From an uncultured Bacteroidota bacterium (GTDB lineage: Bacteria; Bacteroidota; Bacteroidia; Chitinophagales; Chitinophagaceae): a DNA stretch of 14,803 nucleotides. The DNA lies in NCBI GenBank assembly GCA_903929655.1, contig CAIYVS010000336.1, positions 1 to 14,803 on the forward strand, written 5' to 3'. The position numbers were made by a program, and so were the translations under genes. Within the stretch, counting starts at the first letter, position 1. Each line of letters begins with the position of its first letter. The notes below the pieces were generated by a model. That model ran no database searches. It was given only the letters and a program-made list of their open reading frames with translations, and was not told the origin of the DNA. This document shows positions 1 through 7,214 of this stretch, piece after piece.

Positions 1-290
1 CGTTTCTGTACATCGGCAAGGTAATCCGGATTGTTTGGGCCTTTATTGCTCCCACCTGAGCCTGCTGCATTATAATCTACAGCAGATGGCCTCGACCAAA
101 AATACTTATCATCAGTAAATTTCTGTGCGATGTTTGTATAATATGTTTTGCCATTAACATTTACTACAAAGCCCTCTCCTCTGTTTGGTGCCATTTGCGC
201 TATGCTCCACACAATAATGGTATAGATGCCCGAAAAAGCCACCAGGCAAACAAGTGTTAATAATAATGATGACAATAATTCTTTTTTCAT
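1..290 (-). CDS. kdpC: KdpC, K+-transporting ATPase subunit C (partial, C-terminus off the window)
   Basis: KdpC is the single-span subunit of the KdpFABC high-affinity K+ pump in the inner membrane; it stabilises the KdpA/KdpB complex and helps nucleotide binding. The ATG is at 288-290 and about 96 codons are visible before the gene leaves the left edge; the family is usually about 190 aa. The N-terminus is basic (MKKE) followed by a hydrophobic span at about residues 5-28 (LLSSLLLTLVCLVAF..). Further on, the family signature YFWSRPSAVDYNAAGSGGSN is readable, followed by GPNNPDYL. It starts 21 nt after the kdpB stop, as expected for the last structural gene of the operon. The identification rests on the signature and on gene order and is very safe. 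The C-terminal half cannot be checked here. Confidence 0.97.
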   Translation of the reverse strand, partial: MKKELLSSLLLTLVCLVAFSGIYTIIVWSIAQMAPNRGEGFVVNVNGKTYYTNIAQKFTDDKYFWSRPSAVDYNAAGSGGSNKGPNNPDYLADVQK

Positions 291-311
291 TTTTTTACAA
301 TCTTTTTATTA

Positions 312-2372
312 TTACATAAATAATCCAACAAGTAAATCAATCAGCTTAATCCCTATAAATGGCAGTATGATGCCTCCAAGCCCGTATATAAACAGGTTCC
401 TGCGAAGTAAAGCGCTTGCACCGATTGGTCTGTAAGCAACTCCTTTTAATGCCAATGGTATCAGCAATGGGATAATGATCGCATTGAATATCACTGCAGA
501 TAATATCGCGCTTTCAGGACTTTTCAGGCCCATGATATTCAAACCCTGCAATGTAGGAATGGATATAATGAACAGCGCAGGAACGATAGCAAAATATTTT
601 GCTACATCATTAGCAATTGAGAAAGTGGTTAAAGTACCCCTTGTCATGAGCAGTTGCTTACCTATCTCCACTATTTCTATCAGTTTAGTAGGATCATTGT
701 CCAGGTCCACCATGTTTCCTGCTTCTTTAGCTGCCTGTGTACCGCTATTCATTGCGACGCCTACGTCAGCCTGTGCCAGAGCTGGGGCATCATTAGTTCC
801 ATCTCCCATCATCGCTACCAGTTTACCCAATGCCTGCTCTCTGCGTATATAATTCATTTTATCCTCGGGTTTGGCTTCGGCTATATAATCATCCACACCT
901 GCCTTCTCGGCTATGAACTTCGCAGTAAGGGGATTATCGCCGGTTACCATCACTGTCTTTACGCCCATCTTCCGAAGCCGGTCAAAACGTTCCTGTATGC
1001 CTGGTTTGATGATATCCTGCAATTCTATTACCCCAAGCACTTTATTGTTTTCGATAACCACCAGGGGCGTGCCTCCGTTTTGAGCTATTTGGCTTACTTG
1101 TGCCCCTGTTTCTGCAGGGAAAGTATTTCCTGCATCTGTTACCATTTTTTTTATTGCATCATAAGCACCCTTCCTTATCTTTTTCCCATTTGCCAGGTCA
1201 ACGCCGCTGGAACGGGTTTCTGCACTGAAGTTTATTTTATGCAATATCTCCGGTACAATGAAAGTATTATAATCTAAATTGCTTTGTTTCCCCAACTCAA
1301 CAATTGATTTGCCTTCAGGGGTTTCATCAGCCAGGGAACTGAGTATAGAAGCTTGCACCATTTCTTCTATAGCAATATTTGGGGCGGGGTAGAAGTTTGT
1401 TGCCTTACGGTTACCTATGGTAATTGTGCCTGTTTTATCAAGCAGCAAGGTATCCACATCGCCTGCAGTTTCCACTGCTTTGCCAGACTTTGCTATCACA
1501 TTAGCTCGCAGTGCCCTGTCCATACCTGCAATACCTATTGCGCTTAACAAGCCGCCTATCGTAGTTGGTATCAGGCAAACAAAAAGAGAAATGAAAGCTG
1601 CAATAGTTATTGGTGTTTGTGCATAATCCCCGAATGGTTTCAGCGTAACACACACTATAATAAATATGAGTGTGAATGCCGCCAGTAATATGGTAAGTGC
1701 TATTTCGTTTGGTGTTTTCTGCCTGCTGGCTCCTTCTACAAGGGCAATCATTTTATCAAGGAAGCTTTCACCCGGCTCAGTAGTAACTTTTACCTTTATT
1801 TTATCAGACAGCACTTTGGTGCCACCTGTAACAGATGATTTATCACCACCTGATTCACGAATTACTGGTGCTGATTCACCTGTTATAGCTGATTCATCAA
1901 TTGTCGCAATACCTTCTATGATCTCTCCATCTGTTGGTATAATATCACCTGTTTCACAGATAAAAACATCGCCCTTAACCAGTTGGGAGGATGGTACGAT
2001 CTTTATTTCGTTCACAAAAATATCACCAAGTATTTCGATTTTTTTTGCAGGTGTGTCTTTTCTTGTTTTGCGTAATGAAGCTGCCTGTGCCTTTCCCCTT
2101 GCCTCTGCTATTGCCTCTGCAAAGTTGGCGAAAAGCAAGGTGAAAAAAAGCACCAGGAATATGCTGAAATTATACGAAAATGAGCCCTGGTCTGTTTTGG
2201 ATGTAAGCGTCCATATGCAAACTGCAAGCATAATTGCCGTACCTATTTCCACGGTAAACATTACCGGGTTACGGAACATAACGCGAGGATTCAATTTTAT
2301 AATAGATTGCCCTATGGCTTCTTTAACCAGCGAAGGCTCAAATAATCTTTGTTGTCTTCTATGTACTGACAT
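312..2372 (-). CDS. kdpB: KdpB, P-type ATPase catalytic subunit of the Kdp K+ pump
   Basis: KdpB is the ATP-hydrolysing subunit of KdpFABC (type IA P-type ATPase). At 686 aa it matches the usual family length of about 680. Visible landmarks: membrane spans in the first 90 residues; the actuator-loop TGES at about 164-167, whose Ser corresponds to the regulatory phospho-serine known in the E. coli enzyme; the CLIPTTIGGL membrane segment at about 266-275; the phosphorylation motif DKTGT with Asp312; VTGDN at about 477-481; GDGTNDAP at about 523-530; and a cluster of C-terminal spans. All catalytic motifs are intact. It lies 14 nt downstream of kdpA and 21 nt upstream of kdpC, so it belongs to one transcript. 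The ATG at 2372 gives the expected MSVHRRQQRLFEP start. Confidence 0.99.
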   Translation of the reverse strand: MSVHRRQQRLFEPSLVKEAIGQSIIKLNPRVMFRNPVMFTVEIGTAIMLAVCIWTLTSKTDQGSFSYNFSIFLVLFFTLLFANFAEAIAEARGKAQAASLRKTRKDTPAKKIEILGDIFVNEIKIVPSSQLVKGDVFICETGDIIPTDGEIIEGIATIDESAITGESAPVIRESGGDKSSVTGGTKVLSDKIKVKVTTEPGESFLDKMIALVEGASRQKTPNEIALTILLAAFTLIFIIVCVTLKPFGDYAQTPITIAAFISLFVCLIPTTIGGLLSAIGIAGMDRALRANVIAKSGKAVETAGDVDTLLLDKTGTITIGNRKATNFYPAPNIAIEEMVQASILSSLADETPEGKSIVELGKQSNLDYNTFIVPEILHKINFSAETRSSGVDLANGKKIRKGAYDAIKKMVTDAGNTFPAETGAQVSQIAQNGGTPLVVIENNKVLGVIELQDIIKPGIQERFDRLRKMGVKTVMVTGDNPLTAKFIAEKAGVDDYIAEAKPEDKMNYIRREQALGKLVAMMGDGTNDAPALAQADVGVAMNSGTQAAKEAGNMVDLDNDPTKLIEIVEIGKQLLMTRGTLTTFSIANDVAKYFAIVPALFIISIPTLQGLNIMGLKSPESAILSAVIFNAIIIPLLIPLALKGVAYRPIGASALLRRNLFIYGLGGIILPFIGIKLIDLLVGLFM

Positions 2373-2386
2373 GATCTTTTCTTTTT

Positions 2387-4126
2387 TTATTTCATACTAA
2401 AAAACTCTGCAATAGGTCCTAATGCCAGTGCGGGGAAGAATGCCAGCGCAGCAATGATCACCTTTACTGCAAACACCAATATTCCAAAAGTGCCTGTATC
2501 CGTTTTGAGCGTCCCGCTGCTTTCCGGGATGAATTTCTTTCCTGCCATTAATCCTGCTATTGCAATCGGGCCAATAATGGGCAGGAAACGTGAAAAAAGC
2601 AAAACTATCCCCGCAGTAATATTCCAGAAAGGGTTATTGTCTGCCAGGCCTTCAAAACCGCTTCCATTATTGGCAGAGCTAGAGGTATATTGATATAACA
2701 TTTCTGAGAACCCGTGATAAGATGGATTGTTTAGCCAGCCGCTTGCATTGTGTTTTCCGGCAGCATCTGCAAACCACCAGCCCATATTGGCATCATGGGC
2801 AGTAAGGTGACTGGCAACAGCAGTAAAAGCCAATATTAAAAATGGGTGAAGCAAGGCCACTATCATCGCAATCTTCATCTCCCGTGCTTCTATCTTCTTA
2901 CCCATAAACTCGGGCGTACGGCCTACCATTAATCCGCCCATGAATACAGCAAGTATCACGTAGATAAAGAAGTTGAGGAAACCTACGCCAACACCACCAT
3001 AAAAAGAGTTGACCATCATACCCAACATCATATTCATGCCTGATATGGGCATGAAACTATCATGCATAGCATTTACAGAGCCGGTTGAAATAACGGTTGT
3101 AGCAATGCTCCAGAAAGCTGAAGCATAGGAACCAAACCTTACTTCTTTTCCTTCCATATTGCCACCCGGTTGGGATATGCCCATATGGGCTATATTGGGA
3201 TTGCCATGTATCTCCGCATAAATTGTTGGAATAACAAGACATAAAAAACCAATGGTCATCACTCCCCAGAATACCCAGGCAAGCCTTTTTTTTCTTAAAT
3301 AATAACCCAGGGCAAATACCATTGCAAACGGAATCAGTATCTGGATGATCATTTGTACAGTATTAGTAAAATAGTCAGGGTTCTCTAATGGATGTGCTGA
3401 ATTAGTCCCATAAAAACCACCTCCATTTGTACCCAGGTGTTTAATAGCAACAAATGCAGCCACAGGTCCACGACTCACATGCATGGTATCTCCCTGCAAA
3501 GAAGTAACAGTGTCAATGCCCTTAAAGGTCATTGGCGTGCCATGAAAAGCATGCAATGCAGCTATTATTATACAAATAGGTACTAATATGCGTGTGATGC
3601 TTTTCAGGAAATAATTATAGAAATTCCCCAGTTTTTCAGTTGTCCTGTCCCTGAGTGCATTAAATACTATTGCAGCAGCAGCCATGCCGGTAGCAGCAGA
3701 TGTAAATTGCAGGAACATCAATGCAAATACCTGTGTGAAATAAGATGCCCCCGTTTCGCCGCTATAGTCCTGGAGGTTACAGTTTACTAAAAACGAAACA
3801 GCAGTATTAAAAGCCAGGTCCGGTGTTTGCGATGGATTATGGTCGGGGTTCCATGGCAGCCAACTTTGGTTCAGAAGACAAAACATTGCCCACAAAAACC
3901 AAACAAGGTTAATCGTCAGCATAGCCGCCAGGTGTTGCTTCCAATTCATTTCCCTTGCAGGATTGATCCTTGATAGTTTGAAAAAAAGTTTCTCAACCGG
4001 GTTTAGTATTGCATCTGTCCATACCTTGTCTCCGGCATATACCTTAGCTATGTATCGCCCTAGCGGTATTGACAGCAGCAAGGTTGCTACAAACATTACA
4101 ATAATTCCGAGTAATTCAGCATTCAT
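2387..4126 (-). CDS. kdpA: KdpA, K+-binding and translocating subunit of the Kdp pump
   Basis: KdpA is the channel-like subunit that selects K+ in KdpFABC; it belongs to the SKT (Trk/Ktr/HKT-type) fold with four pore-loop repeats. The length, 579 aa, is slightly above the E. coli protein (about 557). The four filter regions are visible: NTAVSFLVNCNLQDYSGE (about 107-124), GTNGGGFYGTNSAHPLENP (about 232-250), STGSVNAMHDSF (about 347-358) and SSANNGSGFEGL (about 483-494). GRTPEFMGKKIEAREMK (about 402-418) is also typical. The first filter reads VNCNLQ where E. coli has TNTNWQ; I believe this is the usual form in Bacteroidota. A 77-residue-scale hydrophilic loop lies between filters 2 and 3. It follows kdpF by 12 nt and precedes kdpB by 14 nt. 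Confidence 0.98.
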   Translation of the reverse strand: MNAELLGIIVMFVATLLLSIPLGRYIAKVYAGDKVWTDAILNPVEKLFFKLSRINPAREMNWKQHLAAMLTINLVWFLWAMFCLLNQSWLPWNPDHNPSQTPDLAFNTAVSFLVNCNLQDYSGETGASYFTQVFALMFLQFTSAATGMAAAAIVFNALRDRTTEKLGNFYNYFLKSITRILVPICIIIAALHAFHGTPMTFKGIDTVTSLQGDTMHVSRGPVAAFVAIKHLGTNGGGFYGTNSAHPLENPDYFTNTVQMIIQILIPFAMVFALGYYLRKKRLAWVFWGVMTIGFLCLVIPTIYAEIHGNPNIAHMGISQPGGNMEGKEVRFGSYASAFWSIATTVISTGSVNAMHDSFMPISGMNMMLGMMVNSFYGGVGVGFLNFFIYVILAVFMGGLMVGRTPEFMGKKIEAREMKIAMIVALLHPFLILAFTAVASHLTAHDANMGWWFADAAGKHNASGWLNNPSYHGFSEMLYQYTSSSANNGSGFEGLADNNPFWNITAGIVLLFSRFLPIIGPIAIAGLMAGKKFIPESSGTLKTDTGTFGILVFAVKVIIAALAFFPALALGPIAEFFSMK

Positions 4127-4138
4127 AAAATGTGGTTT

Positions 4139-4216
4139 TTAAAATTTTTCCGGTTTGATCAAAACATACAGCATGTAAACAAACACGAGTATGGAAATAA
4201 TAAATAGTGCTATCAT
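4139..4216 (-). CDS. kdpF: KdpF, small membrane subunit of the Kdp K+ pump (25 aa)
   Basis: A 25-codon ORF, ATG at 4214-4216 and TAA at 4139-4141, sits 12 nt upstream of kdpA. The product begins MIALFIIS, is one hydrophobic helix through about residue 20, and ends LIKPEKF. A short hydrophobic peptide with a C-terminal KPE(K/R)F just before kdpA is the hallmark of KdpF, a lipid-like stabilising subunit bound between KdpA and KdpB in the E. coli complex (29 aa there). It is too short for most gene callers and would be easily missed. No Shine-Dalgarno sequence is present, only an A/T-rich leader, as is normal for this phylum. Confidence 0.9.
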   Translation of the reverse strand: MIALFIISILVFVYMLYVLIKPEKF

Positions 4217-4221
4217 ATTTT

Positions 4222-4308
4222 TTAAATTTTTTCGAACCAATCAATGGATTTAAACAATATGGCAAAGCCAACGAGGCTGCCAATTACCAATAAAGCTGTT
4301 ATAAGCAT
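4222..4308 (-). CDS. 28-aa single-span peptide heading the kdpFABC operon, function unknown
   Basis: A small ORF, ATG at 4306-4308 and TAA at 4222-4224, lies only 5 nt upstream of kdpF in the same direction. The product starts MLITALLVIGSLVGFAILF, one hydrophobic helix of about 19 residues, and ends in the amphipathic tail KSIDWFEKI. Architecture (short helix plus charged or aromatic tail), position and spacing all resemble KdpF itself, so it may be an extra membrane peptide of the pump or a regulator of it. I do not know a named family. Translation is not proven; the support is the clean start-to-stop frame in an otherwise A/T-rich spacer, the hydrophobic pattern and the tight packing. Confidence 0.65.
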   Translation of the reverse strand: MLITALLVIGSLVGFAILFKSIDWFEKI

Positions 4309-4470
4309 ATACAATATATTTAAATTATTAATAAAAAAACTACATTTTTGTTCTTTACTTCATGATCTTGGTCATTATATGATTTGCATAATGTGATCAT
4401 TTTGATTAACACGCCTGCCTTATTCTTATATCAAACCATGAATATTGCTTTAGGTTTCCCTTGTTTCATT
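4309..4470 (-). promoter_or_regulatory. Probable regulatory spacer of the kdp structural operon, no clear promoter
   Basis: This 162-bp A/T-rich gap before the first kdp structural ORF is where KdpE control would be expected. I see no good TAnnTTTG box reading toward kdp. There are short dyads: TCATTATATGA (4372-4382), ATGTGATCAT with the palindrome TGATCA (4391-4400), and ATGATC (4362-4367). They recur within about 40 bp and could be operator half-sites, but each is short and such words are common in A/T-rich DNA. Assignment as a KdpE-controlled promoter is inference from position. Confidence 0.35.
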
Positions 4471-5040
4471 TTACAATGATTGTTGGTAAACATGATTGAC
4501 CCTGTATGTTTTATGAAAATCATCGTAAGCAGATATATCTGTCTTATTAAAATTTGCATCCAGCAAGTCAACGAATTTGTCATTAGTCTTATAAGTTCTT
4601 TTCAGATTAGCAAGGCTTAGAGGAATAATGGCACTATTCGGAGCTACGCTGAAATAGTATACTTTTACCAGCTTAAAGATTTTGCTTTCAACGTCACGTT
4701 CATTACGTGTATATATGTAAATGTCACCTGGTTCTTCTATACGGTACTTTGTGTTATTGAAAAAGCGGTACACATTACTATCACAGTCAGCAAAACCGTA
4801 AATCTCGTTTTTTTTCAAAATTTCCCTTGTCCCTTCTTTATCTACCGTGATAAATTGTTTGTCTTGTAAAAAATCATGCAAGCGAATGCTGTGCTTGCTT
4901 TTTTTACAATCGCATTCATAGCTAAGATGATGGTTCTTATAATCTTCTGCAGTCTTATAAATGCCAGACTGTCCATACGCGCAGGCACTAATTATAAATG
5001 CAATAAATAAGCAAATAGCGAATGAAGTATTGTTTTTCAT
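4471..5040 (-). CDS. Exported or lipid-anchored protein of unknown function between kdpDE and kdpFABC
   Basis: I do not recognise a named family. The start is placed at the ATG 5038-5040 (189 aa) rather than 54 nt upstream, because it begins a signal sequence: MKNNTSFAI followed by a hydrophobic core and IISAC at about residues 17-20. IISAC fits a lipobox with Cys20 as the lipidated residue; cleavage later, after AYGQ, is the alternative. The mature part is soluble and rich in charged and aromatic residues, with segments such as GIYKTAEDYKNHHLSYECDC, EIYGFADCDSNVYRFF and GDIYIYTRNE. It has Cys at about 43, 45 and 86. The IYGF-DC-YRFF pattern suggests a small beta-rich domain. It lies 48 nt upstream of nothing else on this strand than kdpE's stop (gap 5041-5142) and ahead of the pump operon, so it may be co-expressed with the K+ system. 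Confidence 0.75.
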   Translation of the reverse strand: MKNNTSFAICLFIAFIISACAYGQSGIYKTAEDYKNHHLSYECDCKKSKHSIRLHDFLQDKQFITVDKEGTREILKKNEIYGFADCDSNVYRFFNNTKYRIEEPGDIYIYTRNERDVESKIFKLVKVYYFSVAPNSAIIPLSLANLKRTYKTNDKFVDLLDANFNKTDISAYDDFHKTYRVNHVYQQSL

Positions 5041-5142
5041 AACCGGTTTTAAATTTTTATTCAAATTATTAAGTGCAAAAAAATCCCTGTTCAAATGCAG
5101 ATGCTTTGATTTTTTTGGTAAAAACTAATATGTTCTTATTGA

Positions 5143-5829
5143 TTATTCCCTGTTCACGAAACGGTAACCAATACCTGATTCTGTCACTATATATTCAGGC
5201 CGGTTAGGATCGTTTTCTATTTTTTTTCTTAGTTGTGCAATAAATACTCTCAAATATTGTGATTGATTAATAAAGCCCGGCCCCCATACTTCTCTCAGCA
5301 AGTAATGATGAGTTAATACCTTCCCTTCATTTTTTACAAACAATGAAAGCAAGTGATATTCTGTTGCAGTTAATTTTACCAACTCATTTTTCTTTTTCAC
5401 TATTCTTGCTGAAAGATCTATCTGCAGATCATTGCAAATTATTACAGGGTTAACATCTTCATTAATTGCTGTTCTTAAGATGGAACGTATTCTTGCCAAA
5501 AGCTCTCCCGTGCGGAAAGGTTTTACCAAGTAATCATTCGCCCCATTGTCCAATGCCTTAACAATGTCCTCTTCGCTGCTTTGTACAGAAAGTATGAGAA
5601 TAGGATTGGTGTACCATTCTCTTAATTTTTTCAAAACACTATGTCCATCTTCGTCAGGCAATCCAAGGTCAAGGATTATCATGTCCGGAGGGTGGTTTGC
5701 AGCCAGTATCATACCGTCCTTAGCGTTTGCAGCCTGTTGCACTATATAGTCATTGCTCTGCAATGCAATTTCAAGCAGTTTCCTTATCTGCGCTTCATCA
5801 TCTATTACCTGTATAACCGCTTTATTCAT
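5143..5829 (-). CDS. kdpE: KdpE, OmpR/PhoB-family response regulator
   Basis: This is the DNA-binding partner of the Kdp sensor kinase; when phosphorylated it activates kdpFABC. At 228 aa it has normal length. The receiver domain shows the acidic pair Asp10/Asp11, the phospho-acceptor Asp54 in MIILDLGLPDEDG, Ser81 in the Thr/Ser position and Lys103 in YLVKPF. The C-terminal winged helix (about 130-225) has LTATEYHLLSLFVKNEGKVL, the recognition helix region and the ESGIGYRF ending typical of KdpE. Its ATG overlaps the end of the kinase gene by 8 bp (ATGAATAA), implying translational coupling. Identification as KdpE rather than another OmpR-type regulator rests on this sequence character and on the kdp locus. 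Confidence 0.93.
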   Translation of the reverse strand: MNKAVIQVIDDEAQIRKLLEIALQSNDYIVQQAANAKDGMILAANHPPDMIILDLGLPDEDGHSVLKKLREWYTNPILILSVQSSEEDIVKALDNGANDYLVKPFRTGELLARIRSILRTAINEDVNPVIICNDLQIDLSARIVKKKNELVKLTATEYHLLSLFVKNEGKVLTHHYLLREVWGPGFINQSQYLRVFIAQLRKKIENDPNRPEYIVTESGIGYRFVNRE

Positions 5830-6901
5830 TTTTCAGATTTTTTAAGTATGAAGTTTTAGCGGGGATATCTATTGTAAACCTTGCGCCTTTAGGACGTATG
5901 TTTTCTAATTTCACGGTTCCCCCCATAGCTTCAGTATATCCTTTTACTATTGATAAGCCAAGGCCAGTTCCCCCTGTCTGAGCACCTTTAAGCCTGTAGA
6001 ACTTATTGAAAACATGATCTATCTCATCATCAGGAAATCCATTGCCATTATCCTCTATTATGATCTGCAGTATATCAGCATAACCCATCGCCATTACATC
6101 AATTTTTGCATCTGGTGGAGTGTACTGCGTGGCATTATTGATCAGGTTATATATCACCTGTTCCAGCATTCCCTCGTCCAGTTTAAAAAGGGGGATATCC
6201 GGGTTAATATTGATACTTATCTTTTGACTTATCTTATTATCCTCAATTGTTTTAACTACTTCGTACACTAATTCATTAATATCGCACCAGTCTTTTTTAG
6301 GCTCAATAAAACCTGATTCCAATCTTGACATATTCAGGAGATTACCTACCTGCTGATTCAATCTGAAAGAAGCTTTTGATATTTCTGCAATTAACTCAAT
6401 CCTGTTATTAGCAGTTAGTTTCATACTGTTATTTTGAAGCGTATCTGTTGCGCCTATAATAGTTGCTATCGGTGTTTTCAATTCATGAGAAAGAGAATTC
6501 AACAAGGTATTGTACAACTTCACCGTATTTTCTTTTTCTTCTTTTTGCCTTGCAATTTTTTGTGCCTGTCTTATTTTAAAAGTAAGCACCGCATTCACCA
6601 TAGCAATAATAAAATACATCAGCAGCATTAAAATATCTTCAGTTGTATTTACCTGGAATGTGAAACGCGGAGGTATAAAAAAGAAATCCCAGATCAATGC
6701 ACTTAAAAACGCAGCAAGTATTACCGGCGCTATATCAAGAAACATTGATAGCAAAGACACTGTCACCAATAATATATAGGCAATTACTTTGTACCCCGCG
6801 AAACCTGATATAGCATATCCTATTGCAGCAGCAATGCACACAGAACCAATACTGATAAAATACTGGATATACGATTTTGGTTTACCAATGCTTATTTTCA
6901 T
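5822..6901 (-). CDS. kdpD: KdpD-type membrane histidine kinase without the N-terminal KdpD/Usp sensor region
   Basis: This sensor kinase phosphorylates KdpE. The protein has 359 aa against about 900 in E. coli KdpD. It begins directly with four hydrophobic spans (about residues 13-33, 38-55, 58-75 and 90-108), the DUF4118 membrane module of KdpD with IWDFFFIPPRFTF between spans 3 and 4. Then come the dimerisation/phospho-acceptor helix NSLSHELKTPIATIIGA (His139) and a complete ATPase domain with YNLINNATQYTPP, DNGNGFPDDE and GGTGLGLSIVKGYTEAMGG. The cytoplasmic KdpD and universal-stress-like domains normally ahead of the membrane part are absent. In related Bacteroidota I believe they are a separate gene next to kdpC, which would lie off the left edge. 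A promoter box at 6928-6935 lies close before the ATG, so the short form is real and not a missed upstream start. Confidence 0.9.
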   Translation of the reverse strand: MKISIGKPKSYIQYFISIGSVCIAAAIGYAISGFAGYKVIAYILLVTVSLLSMFLDIAPVILAAFLSALIWDFFFIPPRFTFQVNTTEDILMLLMYFIIAMVNAVLTFKIRQAQKIARQKEEKENTVKLYNTLLNSLSHELKTPIATIIGATDTLQNNSMKLTANNRIELIAEISKASFRLNQQVGNLLNMSRLESGFIEPKKDWCDINELVYEVVKTIEDNKISQKISININPDIPLFKLDEGMLEQVIYNLINNATQYTPPDAKIDVMAMGYADILQIIIEDNGNGFPDDEIDHVFNKFYRLKGAQTGGTGLGLSIVKGYTEAMGGTVKLENIRPKGARFTIDIPAKTSYLKNLKNE

Positions 6902-6927
6902 TGCAACTATTATTGCTTATTGCGATG

Positions 6928-6935
6928 CAAAGGTA
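6928..6935 (-). promoter_or_regulatory. Bacteroidota -7 box for the kdpD-type kinase / kdpE operon
   Basis: On the minus strand the box reads TACCTTTG, an exact TAnnTTTG match, 26 nt upstream of the kinase ATG. That gives a leader of about 20 nt. The -33 element is poor: no TTTG at 18-21 bp spacing, only ATTT-like sequence. The identical box occurs before rpmE2, which supports the call. A weak -33 could mean activator dependence. Confidence 0.6.
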
Positions 6936-7024
6936 GTTTGGCGTTTATAAATATTAGATAAGGCTTATTATTAACTGTATAAAGATTTTATAAAGAAGGC
7001 AGGAAGCCTGACATATTAAAACTA

Positions 7025-7056
7025 AAAAGCCTGCAAATATTAGTTTGCAGGCTTTT
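7025..7056 (-). terminator. Rho-independent terminator of tRNA-Glu
   Basis: A perfect 13-bp inverted repeat (AAAAGCCTGCAAA at 7025-7037 and its complement TTTGCAGGCTTTT at 7044-7056) with a 6-nt loop lies 17 nt past the 3' end of the tRNA. Read on the minus strand it ends in a T run followed by TAGTTTT. Because the stem is flanked by A/T on both sides it could also work on the plus strand. Confidence 0.85.
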
Positions 7057-7073
7057 AAAAAACGTTGCTTTTG

Positions 7074-7145
7074 TAGCACGTACGGGAGTCGAACCCGTCA
7101 TTCCTCCGTGAAAGGGAGGCGTCTTAGCCGATTGACCAACGCGCC
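7074..7145 (-). tRNA. tRNA-Glu (anticodon UUC)
   Basis: A 72-nt cloverleaf can be read on the minus strand. It has an acceptor of GGCGCGT against ACGTGCT with discriminator A, a D arm region GGTCAATCGGCTAAGACG, an anticodon stem CCTCC/GGAGG around CTTTCAC with anticodon TTC, and a T arm CGGGTTCGACTCCCG. The acceptor has two G-U pairs (1-72 and 4-69); position 1-72 being G-U is normal for tRNA-Glu in this phylum as far as I recall. CCA is not encoded; the next bases are CA. It has its own promoter and terminator. Confidence 0.95.
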
Positions 7146-7164
7146 ATTCTTTTAAAACGGAGTG

Positions 7165-7196
7165 CAAAGATAAGGACAATAAAATCAAAATTCAAA
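7165..7196 (-). promoter_or_regulatory. Promoter of tRNA-Glu (TTTG-N20-TATCTTTG)
   Basis: On the minus strand TTTG (7193-7196) and TATCTTTG (7165-7172) are separated by 20 bp, a full match to the Bacteroidota housekeeping promoter. The predicted transcription start lies about 13 nt ahead of the tRNA. The -33 box is only about 20 bp downstream of the tpiA stop. Confidence 0.8.
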
Positions 7197-7214
7197 AAGC
7201 TGGCAAGAAAAAAT

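Noticed and set aside
1666..2400. 244-aa plus-strand frame opposite kdpB
   Set aside because: Antisense shadow of kdpB, which carries all P-type ATPase motifs on the other strand.
6988..7188. 66-aa minus-strand frame
   Set aside because: It lies across tRNA-Glu, its promoter and its terminator; the frame is a by-product of those.
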